Shown here: piece by piece, positions 32,446 through 41,075 of the stretch
Layout of the letters: each line of letters opens with the position of its first letter
How positions within the stretch are numbered: position 1 is the first letter of the stretch
Notes under the pieces: model-generated
What the model saw: only the letters and a program-made list of their open reading frames with translations
Told to the model about the DNA's origin: nothing
The model's database searches: none
Position numbers and translations under genes: made by a program
Assembly (NCBI RefSeq): GCF_024172125.1
Contig: NZ_JAMZEA010000008.1
Coordinates: 496,001 to 560,000 of the forward strand
Length of the DNA: 64,000 nt
Direction: 5' to 3'
Source of the DNA: Actinomadura rupiterrae
Lineage (GTDB): Bacteria; Actinomycetota; Actinomycetes; Streptosporangiales; Streptosporangiaceae

Positions 32446-33345
32446 ATGAGTGAGATGCCGAAGGAAACGAAAGACCCTCTAGATACTGCGACAAGGTCTT
32501 TCGTCGAGCACAGGAACCTGCTCTTCACCGTGGCCTACGAGATGCTCGGCTCCGCCGCCGACGCCGAGGACGTCCTGCAGGAGACCTGGCTGCGCTGGAC
32601 CGGCGTGGACCTGGAGGACGTGCGCGACCACCGCGCCTACCTCGTCCGCGTCACGACGCGGCAGGCGCTCAGCCGGCTGCGGACGCTCGGCCGCCGACGC
32701 GAGTCCTACGTCGGCCCGTGGCTGCCGGAACCCCTGCTGACCACGCCCGACGTCGCCGAGGACGTCGAGCTCGCGGACAGCGTCTCGATGGCGATGCTGC
32801 TCGTCCTGGAGACCCTCGGCCCGACCGAGCGCGCCGTGTTCGTCCTGCGCGAGGTGTTCGACCTCGGCTACGACGAGATCGCCGAGGCGGTCGAGAAGAC
32901 CCCGGCGACCGTCCGGCAGATCGCGCACCGCGCGCGGGCCCACGTCGCCGCGCGCCGTCCCCGCGAGGTGGTGTCACCGGCCGAGACCAAGGACGCGGTG
33001 GACGCCTTCCAGCGCGCGGTCGAGACCGGCGACCTGCAGAACCTGCTGGACATCCTCGCCCCGGACGTCGTCCTGCTCACCGACGGCGGCGGCGTCGTCC
33101 AGGCCGCGCTGGAGCCCTTCGTCGGCGCCGAGCTGGTGGCGGGCCTCCTGCTCAAGGTCCCCGTCCTGACCGCCGCGGAGCCCGTGCAGGTCAACGGCCA
33201 CCCGGCGATGATCCTGCGCCGGGACGGCGAGATCGACACCGTCGTCGCCGTCCGCATCGACGACGGCCTCATCAGCGGCCTCTACGTCGTCCGAAACCCG
33301 GAAAAACTCTCCGCCATCGCCCGCCAAACCCCCCTCCGCCGCTAA
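32446..33345 (+). CDS. ECF41-family sigma factor (second copy)
   Basis: This 299-residue protein has sigma region 2 (LLFTVAYEMLGSAADAEDVL), WLPEPLL, sigma region 4 (LGPTERAVFVLREVFDLGY) and a SnoaL-like domain with DGGGVV and NPEKL (variants of DGGGK and NPDKL). ATG 32446 follows AGGGGG. It is clearly divergent from the first copy, so it is not a recent duplicate. It has its own TGTCACA-N16-CGTC promoter and is followed by a repeat-rich gap. Confidence 0.9.
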   Translation: MSEMPKETKDPLDTATRSFVEHRNLLFTVAYEMLGSAADAEDVLQETWLRWTGVDLEDVRDHRAYLVRVTTRQALSRLRTLGRRRESYVGPWLPEPLLTTPDVAEDVELADSVSMAMLLVLETLGPTERAVFVLREVFDLGYDEIAEAVEKTPATVRQIAHRARAHVAARRPREVVSPAETKDAVDAFQRAVETGDLQNLLDILAPDVVLLTDGGGVVQAALEPFVGAELVAGLLLKVPVLTAAEPVQVNGHPAMILRRDGEIDTVVAVRIDDGLISGLYVVRNPEKLSAIARQTPLRR

Positions 33346-34397
33346 CCCCCAACCCCCGCAAGCCGACCCCTCTCCGCCGCCACCCCGAGGACCACCGGCG
33401 CCGCCGCCCCGGCCCCCTCCGCCGCCGACCCGACGACCCCCCTCGCTGACCGGGCCCCCTCCGCCGCTGACCCGAGGACCCCGGCGCCGCCCCAGCCACC
33501 CTCCGCTGACCCGAGGACCACCCTCCGCTGACCTGGCCGCCAGCCCGAGGGCCACCCGGCCCCCTCCGCCGCCAACCCGAGGACCACCCGCTGACCCGGC
33601 CACCCTCTGCCGCTGTTCCGACGCCCCCCGCCGCTGTTCCGACGCCCCCCGCCGCTGTTCCGACGCCCCCCGCCGCTGTTCCGACGCCCCCCGCCGCTGT
33701 TCCGGCGCCCCCCCGCCGCCGACCTTGCGGGCCTGCACAGGTTGCCGCTGCCCCAGGTGCCGCCGTCACAGCTGCCTTCGCACAGCTGCCTCCGCATAGC
33801 TCTGCCTTCCCGGTCGCGCGCCTGCACTGTGGCGGCCGCGTCGGGCGTGCGTGGTGTCTTCTTGCGTGTGCTGAGCTTGCGTGAGGTCTGCACTGTGTCC
33901 GTGCGGCCCCTGTCGTGACCACGTGCGGCTTCGGGTGGCGTCCTCTGACGGCCCGTACCCTGACCCGTTGGGCGCGTGCCGTGTCGGCGCGGAGGCCGTC
34001 TCGGGCTTGGGCGGCGTCTCCGGACGGGGCCGCGCCGTGGTCCATTGGGCGTGCGCCGTGTCGTGCGGAGGCGTGCCGTGTTTGGGCGAAGGCGTGTCGT
34101 GGTTGTCCCGGGCTTGTGCGGCGTGCCGGACGCGTTCGCGCTGCACCGCGGTTTGTTCAGGACGAACCCCGCGACGCGACCCGCGTTGAAGGGCTGGCCG
34201 CTGACGTTCGGCGGGGTGAGTTGTGGGCGGCCGGTGCGTTGATGGGTGCGGGACTGGTCGTGTGCGCGGGGCGGGATGAGGTGTGGGGGTGTGTTGGGGC
34301 TGGTGGGGTGTGGGATTGTGCTGGGCGCTGGTTTGTGGGGTGGCTGGCTGAGGTTTGGGATGCGCTCTTGTTGGGGCGCGGGAGTTGGAGGTTGGGG
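33346..34397. repeat. Noncoding stretch with degenerate GC repeats and a 21-bp tandem array
   Basis: From 33346 to about 33600 the plus strand is made of imperfect CCGAGGACCACC and CTCCGCTGACCCG units. At 33610-33714 a 21-bp unit (CCGCTGTTCCGACGCCCCCCG) is repeated five times. From 33730 to 34397 no gene is seen; the long open frames are low complexity. Confidence 0.6.
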
Positions 34398-34886
34398 ATG
34401 TCGTATCCGGATGCTCGGTACTTGGCGGAGAAGGGCGAGGTCAGTGCGGTGTTCCGGGGGGCGGACGCTGTGCCGGAGCTGGCCATTGGCGGGCGGACGA
34501 ACGTGCACTACCTCGCTACGGGAGCGACCACCGATGGGCACTTCGGGCTCTATCGGTGGGAGATGGGGCAGCAGCCGTCCGGGTCTGGGGCGCACTTCCA
34601 CAGGACGTTCTCGGAGTCGTTCTTCATCCTGGACGGCAGGGTCAACCTCTTCAATGGGGATGCCTGGACGACGGCCTCGCCCGGTGACTTCCTGTATGCG
34701 CCGCCTGGTGGTGTCCATGCGTTCCGGAACGAGGACGGGCCGGCCACGATGCTCGTGCTGTTCGCGCCCGGCGCTCCCCGCGAGGCCTACTTCGAGGAGC
34801 TGGCCGAGATCGTGGAGAGCGGGCGGGAACTCAGCGAGGAGGAGTGGGCTGAGATCTACCTCCGCCACGACCAGTTCATGGTCTGA
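34398..34886 (+). CDS. Cupin-domain protein
   Basis: This 162-residue single cupin has motif 1 as GAHFHRTFSESFFILDG and motif 2 as PGDFLYAPPGGVHAFRN. The metal-binding His, His, Glu and His are visible. ATG 34398 follows GGAGG. A C-terminal acidic helix (EELAEIVESGRELSEEEW) follows the barrel. Small cupins of this type bind metal and may act as dioxygenases, isomerases or sensors; the substrate is unknown. A hairpin terminator separates it from the convergent FAD oxidase. Confidence 0.85.
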   Translation: MSYPDARYLAEKGEVSAVFRGADAVPELAIGGRTNVHYLATGATTDGHFGLYRWEMGQQPSGSGAHFHRTFSESFFILDGRVNLFNGDAWTTASPGDFLYAPPGGVHAFRNEDGPATMLVLFAPGAPREAYFEELAEIVESGRELSEEEWAEIYLRHDQFMV

Positions 34887-34984
34887 GCAGCGGAAATGTG
34901 CAGTGTGAGCGTGCCGAGCCCGGCGCGCGGCGTGCGCGGTTGTGTGGCATGGACGCCGGGTTGTGCCTGATTGGGGCCGTTCGA

Positions 34985-35010
34985 GGCCGCCCGAGGGGGT
35001 TCGGGCGGCC
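34985..35010. terminator. Bidirectional hairpin terminator
   Basis: GGCCGCCCGA (34985-34994) and TCGGGCGGCC (35001-35010) form a perfect 10-bp stem with a 6-nt loop between the convergent cupin and FAD oxidase genes. Confidence 0.75.
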
Positions 35011-35017
35011 CCAGGGG

Positions 35018-36358
35018 TTATTCGGGGGTGATGTTGTGGTTTTGGGTGAAGAGGTTGGTGGGGTCGAACTGGTGCTTGATGGACGCCAGGCGCTTGCGGG
35101 TTTCGGGCGGGTAGACGGCGGCCACGTCCAGGTCGGTGGCGGTGGCCAGGAAGTTCGCATAAGCGCCGGTGGTGTGCGGGGTGAGGCGTTCCCAGATCGT
35201 GTCCTGGGCGGGGCGGGACGCCTCTAGGGCGGGGGCCGGACCGGCGGTGGCGGTGACGAACATCAGTTCCGCCTGTCGGTGTGCGTAGGCGGTCGCGTCG
35301 TCCGGAACCCGGGATACGGCCGCGCCGACCGTGCGGACGGAGATGGACGGTGATCCTGCGGCGGAGCCGACCTCGGTAAGGATGTCCAGGACGTCGCCGA
35401 CCGATTCGGTTCCGACGAATGCGGCTCGGGAGGCGAAGCGGATTCCGGGCGGCGGGGCGATGCCCTCCACGAGGATTTCCGCATAGGGCTTCAGGGTGAC
35501 GTCGTCGGACGTTACCGTGCCCAGTTTCCGGATCGGGTCGAGGGCCGCGGCGGCGCTTTCCGGGTCGTCGCCGTCGTAGGTGACGAGGACTTCGACCGGC
35601 GCGTCCGGACCGCCGAAGAAGGGGTTCGCGAAATTGATGATGGACGTGAGTTCCTCGGGCGCCGTGCGCAAGTAGTCCGCCCATCCCCGGAGGACGGTGG
35701 AAAGCTCCGCGGCTGGGAAGGTGATCCTGCCGAAGTGGACGTCGGTGGAAGGGTGCGCGGCGAATTCGAAGGCGGTGACGATGCCGAAGTTGCCGCCGCC
35801 GCCGCGGAGCGCCCAGAAGAGGTCCGGGTTCTCGTCGGTGCTCGCGCGCAGGACGTGGCCGGCGGCGGTGACGACCTCGGCGGCGACCAGGGCGTCCAGG
35901 GCGAGGCCGTGTTCGCGGGCCTTCCAGCCGATGCCGCCGCTCAGCGTGAGGCCGCCGACGCCGACGCTGCGCGTGTCGCCCGAGGAGATCGCCAGGCCGT
36001 GCGGCTGCAGCGCGTCCGCGACCGCTCCCCAGGTGGCGCCGCCGCCGATCCGGACGATGTGCCGGTCCGCGTCGATGATGTCCACGCCGGAAAGGCGGCC
36101 GAGGTCGATGACCACTCCGCTGTTATTCGTACCGAATCCGGCGAACGAGTGGCCACCGCCGCGCACCGAGAGGGGAAGGGACGATTCGGCGGCGAAGGCT
36201 ATCGCCGCACGAACGTCCTTCACATTCCCGGGACGCAGGACATAAGCCGGGGATCCCGGAACGAGCATCGCTCCGCTCGCCGATTCGTAGTCCGCGGAGC
36301 CCGGCTCGATGATGTCGCCGCCGAAGTCACGCCGAAGGTTTTCCGTTGCCGAAGTCAT
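35018..36358 (-). CDS. FAD-binding oxidoreductase (BBE-like), ECF41-promoter controlled
   Basis: This 446-residue protein has a PCMH-type FAD_binding_4 domain (RGGGHSFAGFGTNNSGVVID; the His of GGHS is the usual covalent FAD site) and GGLTLSGGIGWKAREHGL. The second Cys of bicovalent enzymes is absent at that place. A C-terminal berberine-bridge segment follows (YPPETRKRLASIKHQFDPTN). The upstream minus strand carries TGTCACA-N16-CGTC about 45 nt before ATG 36358, so it is a probable ECF41 target. FAD oxidases of this type oxidise sugars, alkaloids or polyketides. Confidence 0.9.
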   Translation of the reverse strand: MTSATENLRRDFGGDIIEPGSADYESASGAMLVPGSPAYVLRPGNVKDVRAAIAFAAESSLPLSVRGGGHSFAGFGTNNSGVVIDLGRLSGVDIIDADRHIVRIGGGATWGAVADALQPHGLAISSGDTRSVGVGGLTLSGGIGWKAREHGLALDALVAAEVVTAAGHVLRASTDENPDLFWALRGGGGNFGIVTAFEFAAHPSTDVHFGRITFPAAELSTVLRGWADYLRTAPEELTSIINFANPFFGGPDAPVEVLVTYDGDDPESAAAALDPIRKLGTVTSDDVTLKPYAEILVEGIAPPPGIRFASRAAFVGTESVGDVLDILTEVGSAAGSPSISVRTVGAAVSRVPDDATAYAHRQAELMFVTATAGPAPALEASRPAQDTIWERLTPHTTGAYANFLATATDLDVAAVYPPETRKRLASIKHQFDPTNLFTQNHNITPE

Positions 36359-36403
36359 GAGCGTCTTGTCCGTTCTCCCGTGGTGCCCGATGTTCGAACA
36401 CAA

Positions 36404-36430
36404 GACGCCGCCGACTTCGATGATGTGACA
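36404..36430 (-). promoter_or_regulatory. ECF41-type promoter for the FAD oxidase gene
   Basis: On the minus strand: TGTCACA (36430-36424), 16-bp spacer, CGTC (36407-36404). Confidence 0.8.
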
Positions 36431-36469
36431 GGGTGATAAGTGTGACGTGAGCCACATATCCCAAACGGG

Positions 36470-37972
36470 TCAGACGGTTTCCGGCTCGGGCGCCGGGGCG
36501 GGTTCGGTAGCCGATTGGGACGACGCCGGACGCATGATCAGAGTCAGCGCCGCCAGTCCTGCGAAGAGCGCCGCGGCGACGAAGCCCGTGACGTGCAGGC
36601 TCGTCGTGAAGGCCGCGCGGGCGGTGTGCAGGAGCGGCGCGGCCTGGGAGGCGGGCAGGTGGTGGGCGGCGGCGACCGCTCCGGCGAGGGAGTCGGACGT
36701 GCCGTCCGTCCCGTCCCGGTAGACGACCGCGGCGAGGACGCCGAGCACCGCGAAGCCGAGCGAGCCGCCCAGGTAGTTGCCCGTCTCCGACATCGACGCG
36801 GCCGATCCGGCCCGCTCCGGCGGGACGGACCCGACGACCAGGCCCGTGCCCAGCGCGAACAGCGGCCCGGTGCCCAGCGCCAGGACGGTGATCCCGACCA
36901 TGATCAGCGGCAGCGCGCCCTGGCCGTGCACGGCGGCCAGCAGCAGGCTGCCCAAAGCGGACACGGCCAGCCCGCCCGAAATGGCGGTTGCGGGCTTCAT
37001 CCGCCGCGCCAGCGCCGGCGCGGTCATGGTCCCGGCCGCCACGCCGAGCCCCATCGGCGCGAACAGCATCGCGGCGGCGGCGGGCGAGTGGCCCAGGACG
37101 TTCTGGAGGTACTGGGTGACGAGCAGGCCCGTCCCCGCCATGGCCATCCCGGCGAAGATCAGCCCGACGATCACGGCGGTGAACGGGCGGCTGCGGAACA
37201 GGCGCAGGTCCAGGAGCGGCGTCTCCATCCGCAGCTGCCGGCGCACGAACACGGCCCCGAGCAGCGCGCCGACCACCAGCGCCACCGACGGGACGACCGG
37301 ACGGCCCTCGATCGCGAGCTGCTTGAACCCGTAGACCATCAGCAGGACGGCCGCCATCGACAGCGCGACGCTTGCGGGGTCGAGCCGTCCGGCCCGGTCG
37401 CTGCGGAACTCCGGCAGCAGGAACGGCCCGGCGGCCAGCAGGATCACCATCGGCGGCACCGCGATCAGGAACACCGAGCCCCACCAGAAGTGCTGGAGCA
37501 GGAGCCCGGCCAGCACCGGGCCGAGCGCGCCGCCGGTGAACTGGCAGGTCGCCCAGATCGAGATGGCCTTCCCGCGCTCCCGCTCGTCCCGGAACATGTT
37601 GGTGATCAGCGCCAGCGTGGACGGTGTCAGCGTCGCGCCCGCCACGCCGAGCAGCGCCCGCACGATGATCAGCATCAGCGGGTCCACGGCGAAGGCCGCC
37701 ACGACCGACAGCACGGCGAACGCGGCTCCCCCGGCCAGCAGCACCCGGCGGCGGCCGATCCGGTCGCCGAGCGTGCCGGCCGTGATCACCAGTCCGGCCA
37801 CGACCAGCCCGTAGCCGTCGCTGATCCACAGCTGCTCGACGCTGCTCGCGCCGAGGTCGGCGCTCAGCTTCGGCAGCGCCAGAAGCAGCGCCGTCATGTC
37901 CATCGCGACGATCAGCGTCGGCAGCACGAGGACGATCAGCCCCAGCCACGCGCGGTTCGTTCGCATCTCCAT
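36470..37972 (-). CDS. DHA2-family MFS transporter
   Basis: This 500-residue, roughly 14-TM exporter has AMDMTALLLALPKLSADLGA in TM1, GTLGDRIGRRRVLL (motif A), VRALLGVAGATLTPSTLAL and a cytoplasmic C-terminal tail. The start is ATG 37972 or ATG 37966. It lies upstream of the FAD oxidase in the same direction, but that gene has its own ECF41 promoter between them. The drug-efflux role is general for the family. Confidence 0.87.
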   Translation of the reverse strand: MEMRTNRAWLGLIVLVLPTLIVAMDMTALLLALPKLSADLGASSVEQLWISDGYGLVVAGLVITAGTLGDRIGRRRVLLAGGAAFAVLSVVAAFAVDPLMLIIVRALLGVAGATLTPSTLALITNMFRDERERGKAISIWATCQFTGGALGPVLAGLLLQHFWWGSVFLIAVPPMVILLAAGPFLLPEFRSDRAGRLDPASVALSMAAVLLMVYGFKQLAIEGRPVVPSVALVVGALLGAVFVRRQLRMETPLLDLRLFRSRPFTAVIVGLIFAGMAMAGTGLLVTQYLQNVLGHSPAAAAMLFAPMGLGVAAGTMTAPALARRMKPATAISGGLAVSALGSLLLAAVHGQGALPLIMVGITVLALGTGPLFALGTGLVVGSVPPERAGSAASMSETGNYLGGSLGFAVLGVLAAVVYRDGTDGTSDSLAGAVAAAHHLPASQAAPLLHTARAAFTTSLHVTGFVAAALFAGLAALTLIMRPASSQSATEPAPAPEPETV

Positions 37973-38424
37973 CACCCCTTCTCTCAAGGCAGGTACGCGG
38001 GGTGGTCGGAGCGGCCGGACGCTTCTTGACATGGTGGAGGCGAGACCGCCGGAAAAAATTCGTGCGAGATTTTCGCGGCGGGATGTCAAGACGACGGCGG
38101 CGGCTCCGACCAACCGGCGAAGGGCCCGCCGAGGGCCGGACACGAGGGCCCCGAAGGCCCGGCCACGACGCCCTCGGCGACCCGACACAAGGCCCCACCC
38201 GGGGCCGGACGCCAAGGCCCCACCCGGGGCCGGACGCCAGGGCCCCAGCCCGGGGTCTGACGCCGAGGTCCCAGCCGGGGTCTGACGCCAAGGCCCGCCG
38301 AGGGCCTGATGCAAGGGCACATCGAGGGCCGACTGCAAGGGCCCCGAGGGCCGGAGATGGAAGCCCCGCTGGTGGGGCGGAGACTGGAGCCCCGTTCGCG
38401 GGGACGCGACGTGAGGAGAGCACG
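37973..38424. repeat. Intergenic region with a 23-26 bp tandem repeat
   Basis: About seven units run from 38189 to 38355. The first two are identical 25-mers of the form AAGGCCCCACCC-GGGGCCGGACGCC, followed by degenerate copies of 23-26 bp. The first 200 bp hold the promoter side of the minus-strand MFS gene, with no clear motif. Confidence 0.7.
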
Positions 38425-38796
38425 ATGAAGTTCCTGATCAGCATGCACATCAACCCGGCCGTCCTGGACGCGCTGACCGACGAGGAGAAGGAGGCGATCG
38501 GCAGCGGCCACGGCCGGTTCATCGAGGACCTCCGCGCGTCCGGCGAGATGATCAACACGCAGGCGCTGGTCGACCCGTCCCAGGCGGCCGTGGTGAAGGT
38601 GCGCGGCGGGCAGACCGTGGTGACGGACGGCCCGTTCCTGGAGGCCAAGGAGTTCCTCGGCGGCTTCTACCTGGTCGACGTCGAGGACCGGGACCGCGCG
38701 CTGGAGCTGGCCGCGCAGATCCCGGACGCCGCGATCGAGGGCCTGGGGGTCGAGGTCCGACAGGTCATGTTCTACGACGGACAATTGGAGGCATGA
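38425..38796 (+). CDS. YCII/DGPF-domain protein (ECF42 partner)
   Basis: This 123-residue YCII-related protein has the DGPF signature in VTDGPFLEAKEFLGGFYLVD. DGPF proteins are the standard neighbours and presumed targets of ECF42 sigma factors. ATG 38425 follows GAGGAG. The stop overlaps the sigma-factor ATG (ATGA at 38793-38796), so the two are co-translated. The biochemical function is unknown. Confidence 0.9.
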   Translation: MKFLISMHINPAVLDALTDEEKEAIGSGHGRFIEDLRASGEMINTQALVDPSQAAVVKVRGGQTVVTDGPFLEAKEFLGGFYLVDVEDRDRALELAAQIPDAAIEGLGVEVRQVMFYDGQLEA

Positions 38797-40019
38797 CCGA
38801 ACCGGACCGAACCCCGCACGAGGTCGAGGGCCTGCTGCGCGAGCTGGCGCCGCAGGTCCTCGGCGCGCTCGTGCGCAGGCACGGGCAGTTCGAGGGCTGC
38901 GAGGACGCGGTGCAGGAGGCCGTCCTCGCGGCCTCGGTGCAGTGGCCCGCCGAGGGCGTGCCGGACAGCCCGCGCGGCTGGCTGGTCGCGGTGGCGCAGC
39001 GCAGGCTCATCGACCAGATGCGCAGCGAGCACGCCCGCCGCGAGCGCGAGACGGCGCACGCCACCGAGATCGTCCCCGAGGACGTTCCGGACACCGACGA
39101 CACGCTCGTCCTGCTGTTCCTGTGCTGCCATCCGACGCTGACCGCCGCGTCGCAGACGGCGTTGACGCTGCGCGCGGTGGGCGGGCTGACCACGGCCGAG
39201 ATCGCGCGCGCGTTCCTGGTGCCGGAGGCCACGATGGCGGCCCGGATCAGCCGCGCCAAGCAGCGGATCAGGGCGGCGGGCAGCCGGTTCGAGCTGCCGG
39301 AGGGCGCCGAGCGCGAGGAGCGGCTGCGGGTCGTCCTGCACGTGCTGTACCTGATCTTCAACGAGGGGTACACGGCGTCCTCCGGGGACGAGCTGGACCG
39401 CGCCGACCTCGCGCGCGAGGCGATCAGGCTCGTCCGGATGGTGCACGCGCAGCTGCCCGAGGACGGCGAGGTGGCCGGCCTGCTCGCGCTGATGCTGCTC
39501 ACCCACGCCCGGCGCGACGCCCGCACGACCGCCGGCGGCGACCTCGTCCCGCTGGACGAGCAGGACCGCGGCAAGTGGGACCGCGCGCTGATCGACGAGG
39601 GAACGGCGCTGGTCAAGGGCGCTCTGGCGGACACCACGCTCGGCCCGTACCAGCTCCAGGCCGCGATCGCCGCCACGCACGCCGACGCCGCGAAGGCCGA
39701 CGAGACCAACTGGCGGCAGGTGCACGCGCTGTACCTGATCCTCGAACGGATCGCGCCGAACCCGATGGTCACCCTGAACCGCGCGATCGCCCTGGCCGAG
39801 ATCGACGGCCCGGCCGCCGGGCTCGCCGTCCTCGCGGACCTGGACGGGGACGAGCGGATGTCCGGCCACCACCGGCTGCTGTCCGTCCGGGCGCACCTGC
39901 TGGAGAAGACCGGCGAGACGGACGCGGCGTACGAGCACTACCGCGCCGCCGCGAAGGCCACCGCCAGCCTCGCCGAACAGCGCTACCTGGAGTCCAGGGC
40001 CGCACGCTTGAAACGCTGA
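38793..40019 (+). CDS. ECF42-family RNA polymerase sigma factor
   Basis: This 408-residue protein has sigma region 2 (FEGCEDAVQEAVLAA), region 4 (LTLRAVGGLTTAEIARAFLV), an RLRVVLHVLYLIFNEGYTAS block and a long C-terminal TPR-like extension (LERIAPNPMVTLNRAIALAE). This is the ECF42 architecture, where the C-terminal extension regulates activity. It is translationally coupled to the DGPF gene upstream. Confidence 0.92.
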   Translation: MTEPDRTPHEVEGLLRELAPQVLGALVRRHGQFEGCEDAVQEAVLAASVQWPAEGVPDSPRGWLVAVAQRRLIDQMRSEHARRERETAHATEIVPEDVPDTDDTLVLLFLCCHPTLTAASQTALTLRAVGGLTTAEIARAFLVPEATMAARISRAKQRIRAAGSRFELPEGAEREERLRVVLHVLYLIFNEGYTASSGDELDRADLAREAIRLVRMVHAQLPEDGEVAGLLALMLLTHARRDARTTAGGDLVPLDEQDRGKWDRALIDEGTALVKGALADTTLGPYQLQAAIAATHADAAKADETNWRQVHALYLILERIAPNPMVTLNRAIALAEIDGPAAGLAVLADLDGDERMSGHHRLLSVRAHLLEKTGETDAAYEHYRAAAKATASLAEQRYLESRAARLKR

Positions 40020-40078
40020 CACACCACAGGCCCGGCTGAAACGCTGACACATCACGAGGCGCATAGGCCCGGCTGAGA

Positions 40079-40105
40079 TGTCACAGGCGGCGGGGCTGTC
40101 TTGTC
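40079..40105 (+). promoter_or_regulatory. ECF41-type promoter for the NmrA-like/ECF41 operon
   Basis: TGTCACA (40079-40085), 16-bp spacer, TGTC (40102-40105; CGTC in the other copies), 43 nt before ATG 40149. Confidence 0.65.
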
Positions 40106-40126
40106 TCAGGTATGTCGAGACAAGAC
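40098..40126. promoter_or_regulatory. Inverted repeat over the -10 of the ECF41-type promoter
   Basis: GTCTTGTCTC (40098-40107) and GAGACAAGAC (40117-40126) form a perfect 10-bp inverted repeat with a 9-bp spacer. It covers the -10 and start-site area, so it could be an operator adding a second layer of control, or a 5' UTR hairpin. Confidence 0.65.
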
Positions 40127-40148
40127 GGCTAGTCGGATTGGTGCAGTC

Positions 40149-41075
40149 ATGAAGGTGTTCATTGCAGGTGGAAGCGGGGTTCTGGGACAGCGGCTCGTGC
40201 CGCTCCTGATCGCGCGCGGGCACGAGGTGACCGCGACGACGACGAGCAAGGCGAAGCTGGAGCTGCTGCGGAAGCTGGGCGCCAAGCCGGTCGTGATGGA
40301 CGGTCAGGACGCCGCGTCCGTCCGCGAGGCGGTCACCGGCGCCGAGCCGGACGTCCTCGTCCACCAGATGACCGCGCTCGGCGTCGTCCACGCGGGGACG
40401 AACATGAAGTCCGAGCGGTACTTCGCCGGGACGGTCAAGTTGCGCACGCAAGGCACCGACAACCTGCTGGCCGCTGCCGAGGCCGCAGGCGTGTCCCACA
40501 TCGTGGCGCAGAGCAACGCCGCCGCGAACGGCCCGCGCGACGGCGGATGGGACGGCCCGGAGCGCGACCCGCTGGACCTGTCGTCCGGCTTCGGCCCGCT
40601 GGTCGCGATGGAACCCGTCCGGTACCTGGAGGAGGCGGTGCTCAAGGCGGGCGGCGCGGCGCTGCGCTACGGCTGGTTCTACGGTCCGGGCGCGACGGAC
40701 GACCAGGTCGAGATGCTGCGCAAGCGTAAGTTCCCGCAGATCGGCAACGGCGCCGGGGTCTGGTCGTGGATCCACCTGGACGACGCGGCGGACGCGACCC
40801 TCAAGGCCATCGAGCAGAAGGCGCATGGCATCTACAACATCGTGGACGACGACCCGGCGGAGGTCCGGGAGTGGCTGCCCTACCTGGCCTCGTGCGCGGG
40901 CGCGAAGAAGCCGATGCGGATTCCGGCGTGGCTGGGCGGGCTGCTCGCCGGAGAGGTGGCGGTGACGATGATGACCAAGGCGAAGGGCTCGTCCAACGCC
41001 AAGGCCAAGGCCGAGCTCGGCTGGGAACCGGCTCACCCGTCCTGGCGCCAGGGCTTCAAGGACGTCCTCGCGTGA
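40149..41075 (+). CDS. NAD(P)-dependent epimerase/NmrA-like SDR
   Basis: This 308-residue atypical SDR has an N-terminal GGSGVLGQRL dinucleotide motif, HQMTALG, and a VWSWIHLDDAADAT block typical of extended SDRs; the YxxxK is not obvious. The C-terminal part (AKAELGWEPAHPSWRQGF) is epimerase-like. The stop overlaps the third ECF41 gene's GTG (GTGA), making an operon, and the ECF41-type promoter lies upstream. Epimerases are among the known ECF41 partner genes. Confidence 0.86.
   Translation: MKVFIAGGSGVLGQRLVPLLIARGHEVTATTTSKAKLELLRKLGAKPVVMDGQDAASVREAVTGAEPDVLVHQMTALGVVHAGTNMKSERYFAGTVKLRTQGTDNLLAAAEAAGVSHIVAQSNAAANGPRDGGWDGPERDPLDLSSGFGPLVAMEPVRYLEEAVLKAGGAALRYGWFYGPGATDDQVEMLRKRKFPQIGNGAGVWSWIHLDDAADATLKAIEQKAHGIYNIVDDDPAEVREWLPYLASCAGAKKPMRIPAWLGGLLAGEVAVTMMTKAKGSSNAKAKAELGWEPAHPSWRQGFKDVLA

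Noticed and set aside
33342..35684. 780-codon minus-strand frame
   Set aside because: It runs antisense through the repeat gap and the cupin gene and in the wrong frame of the FAD oxidase; no homologous segments.
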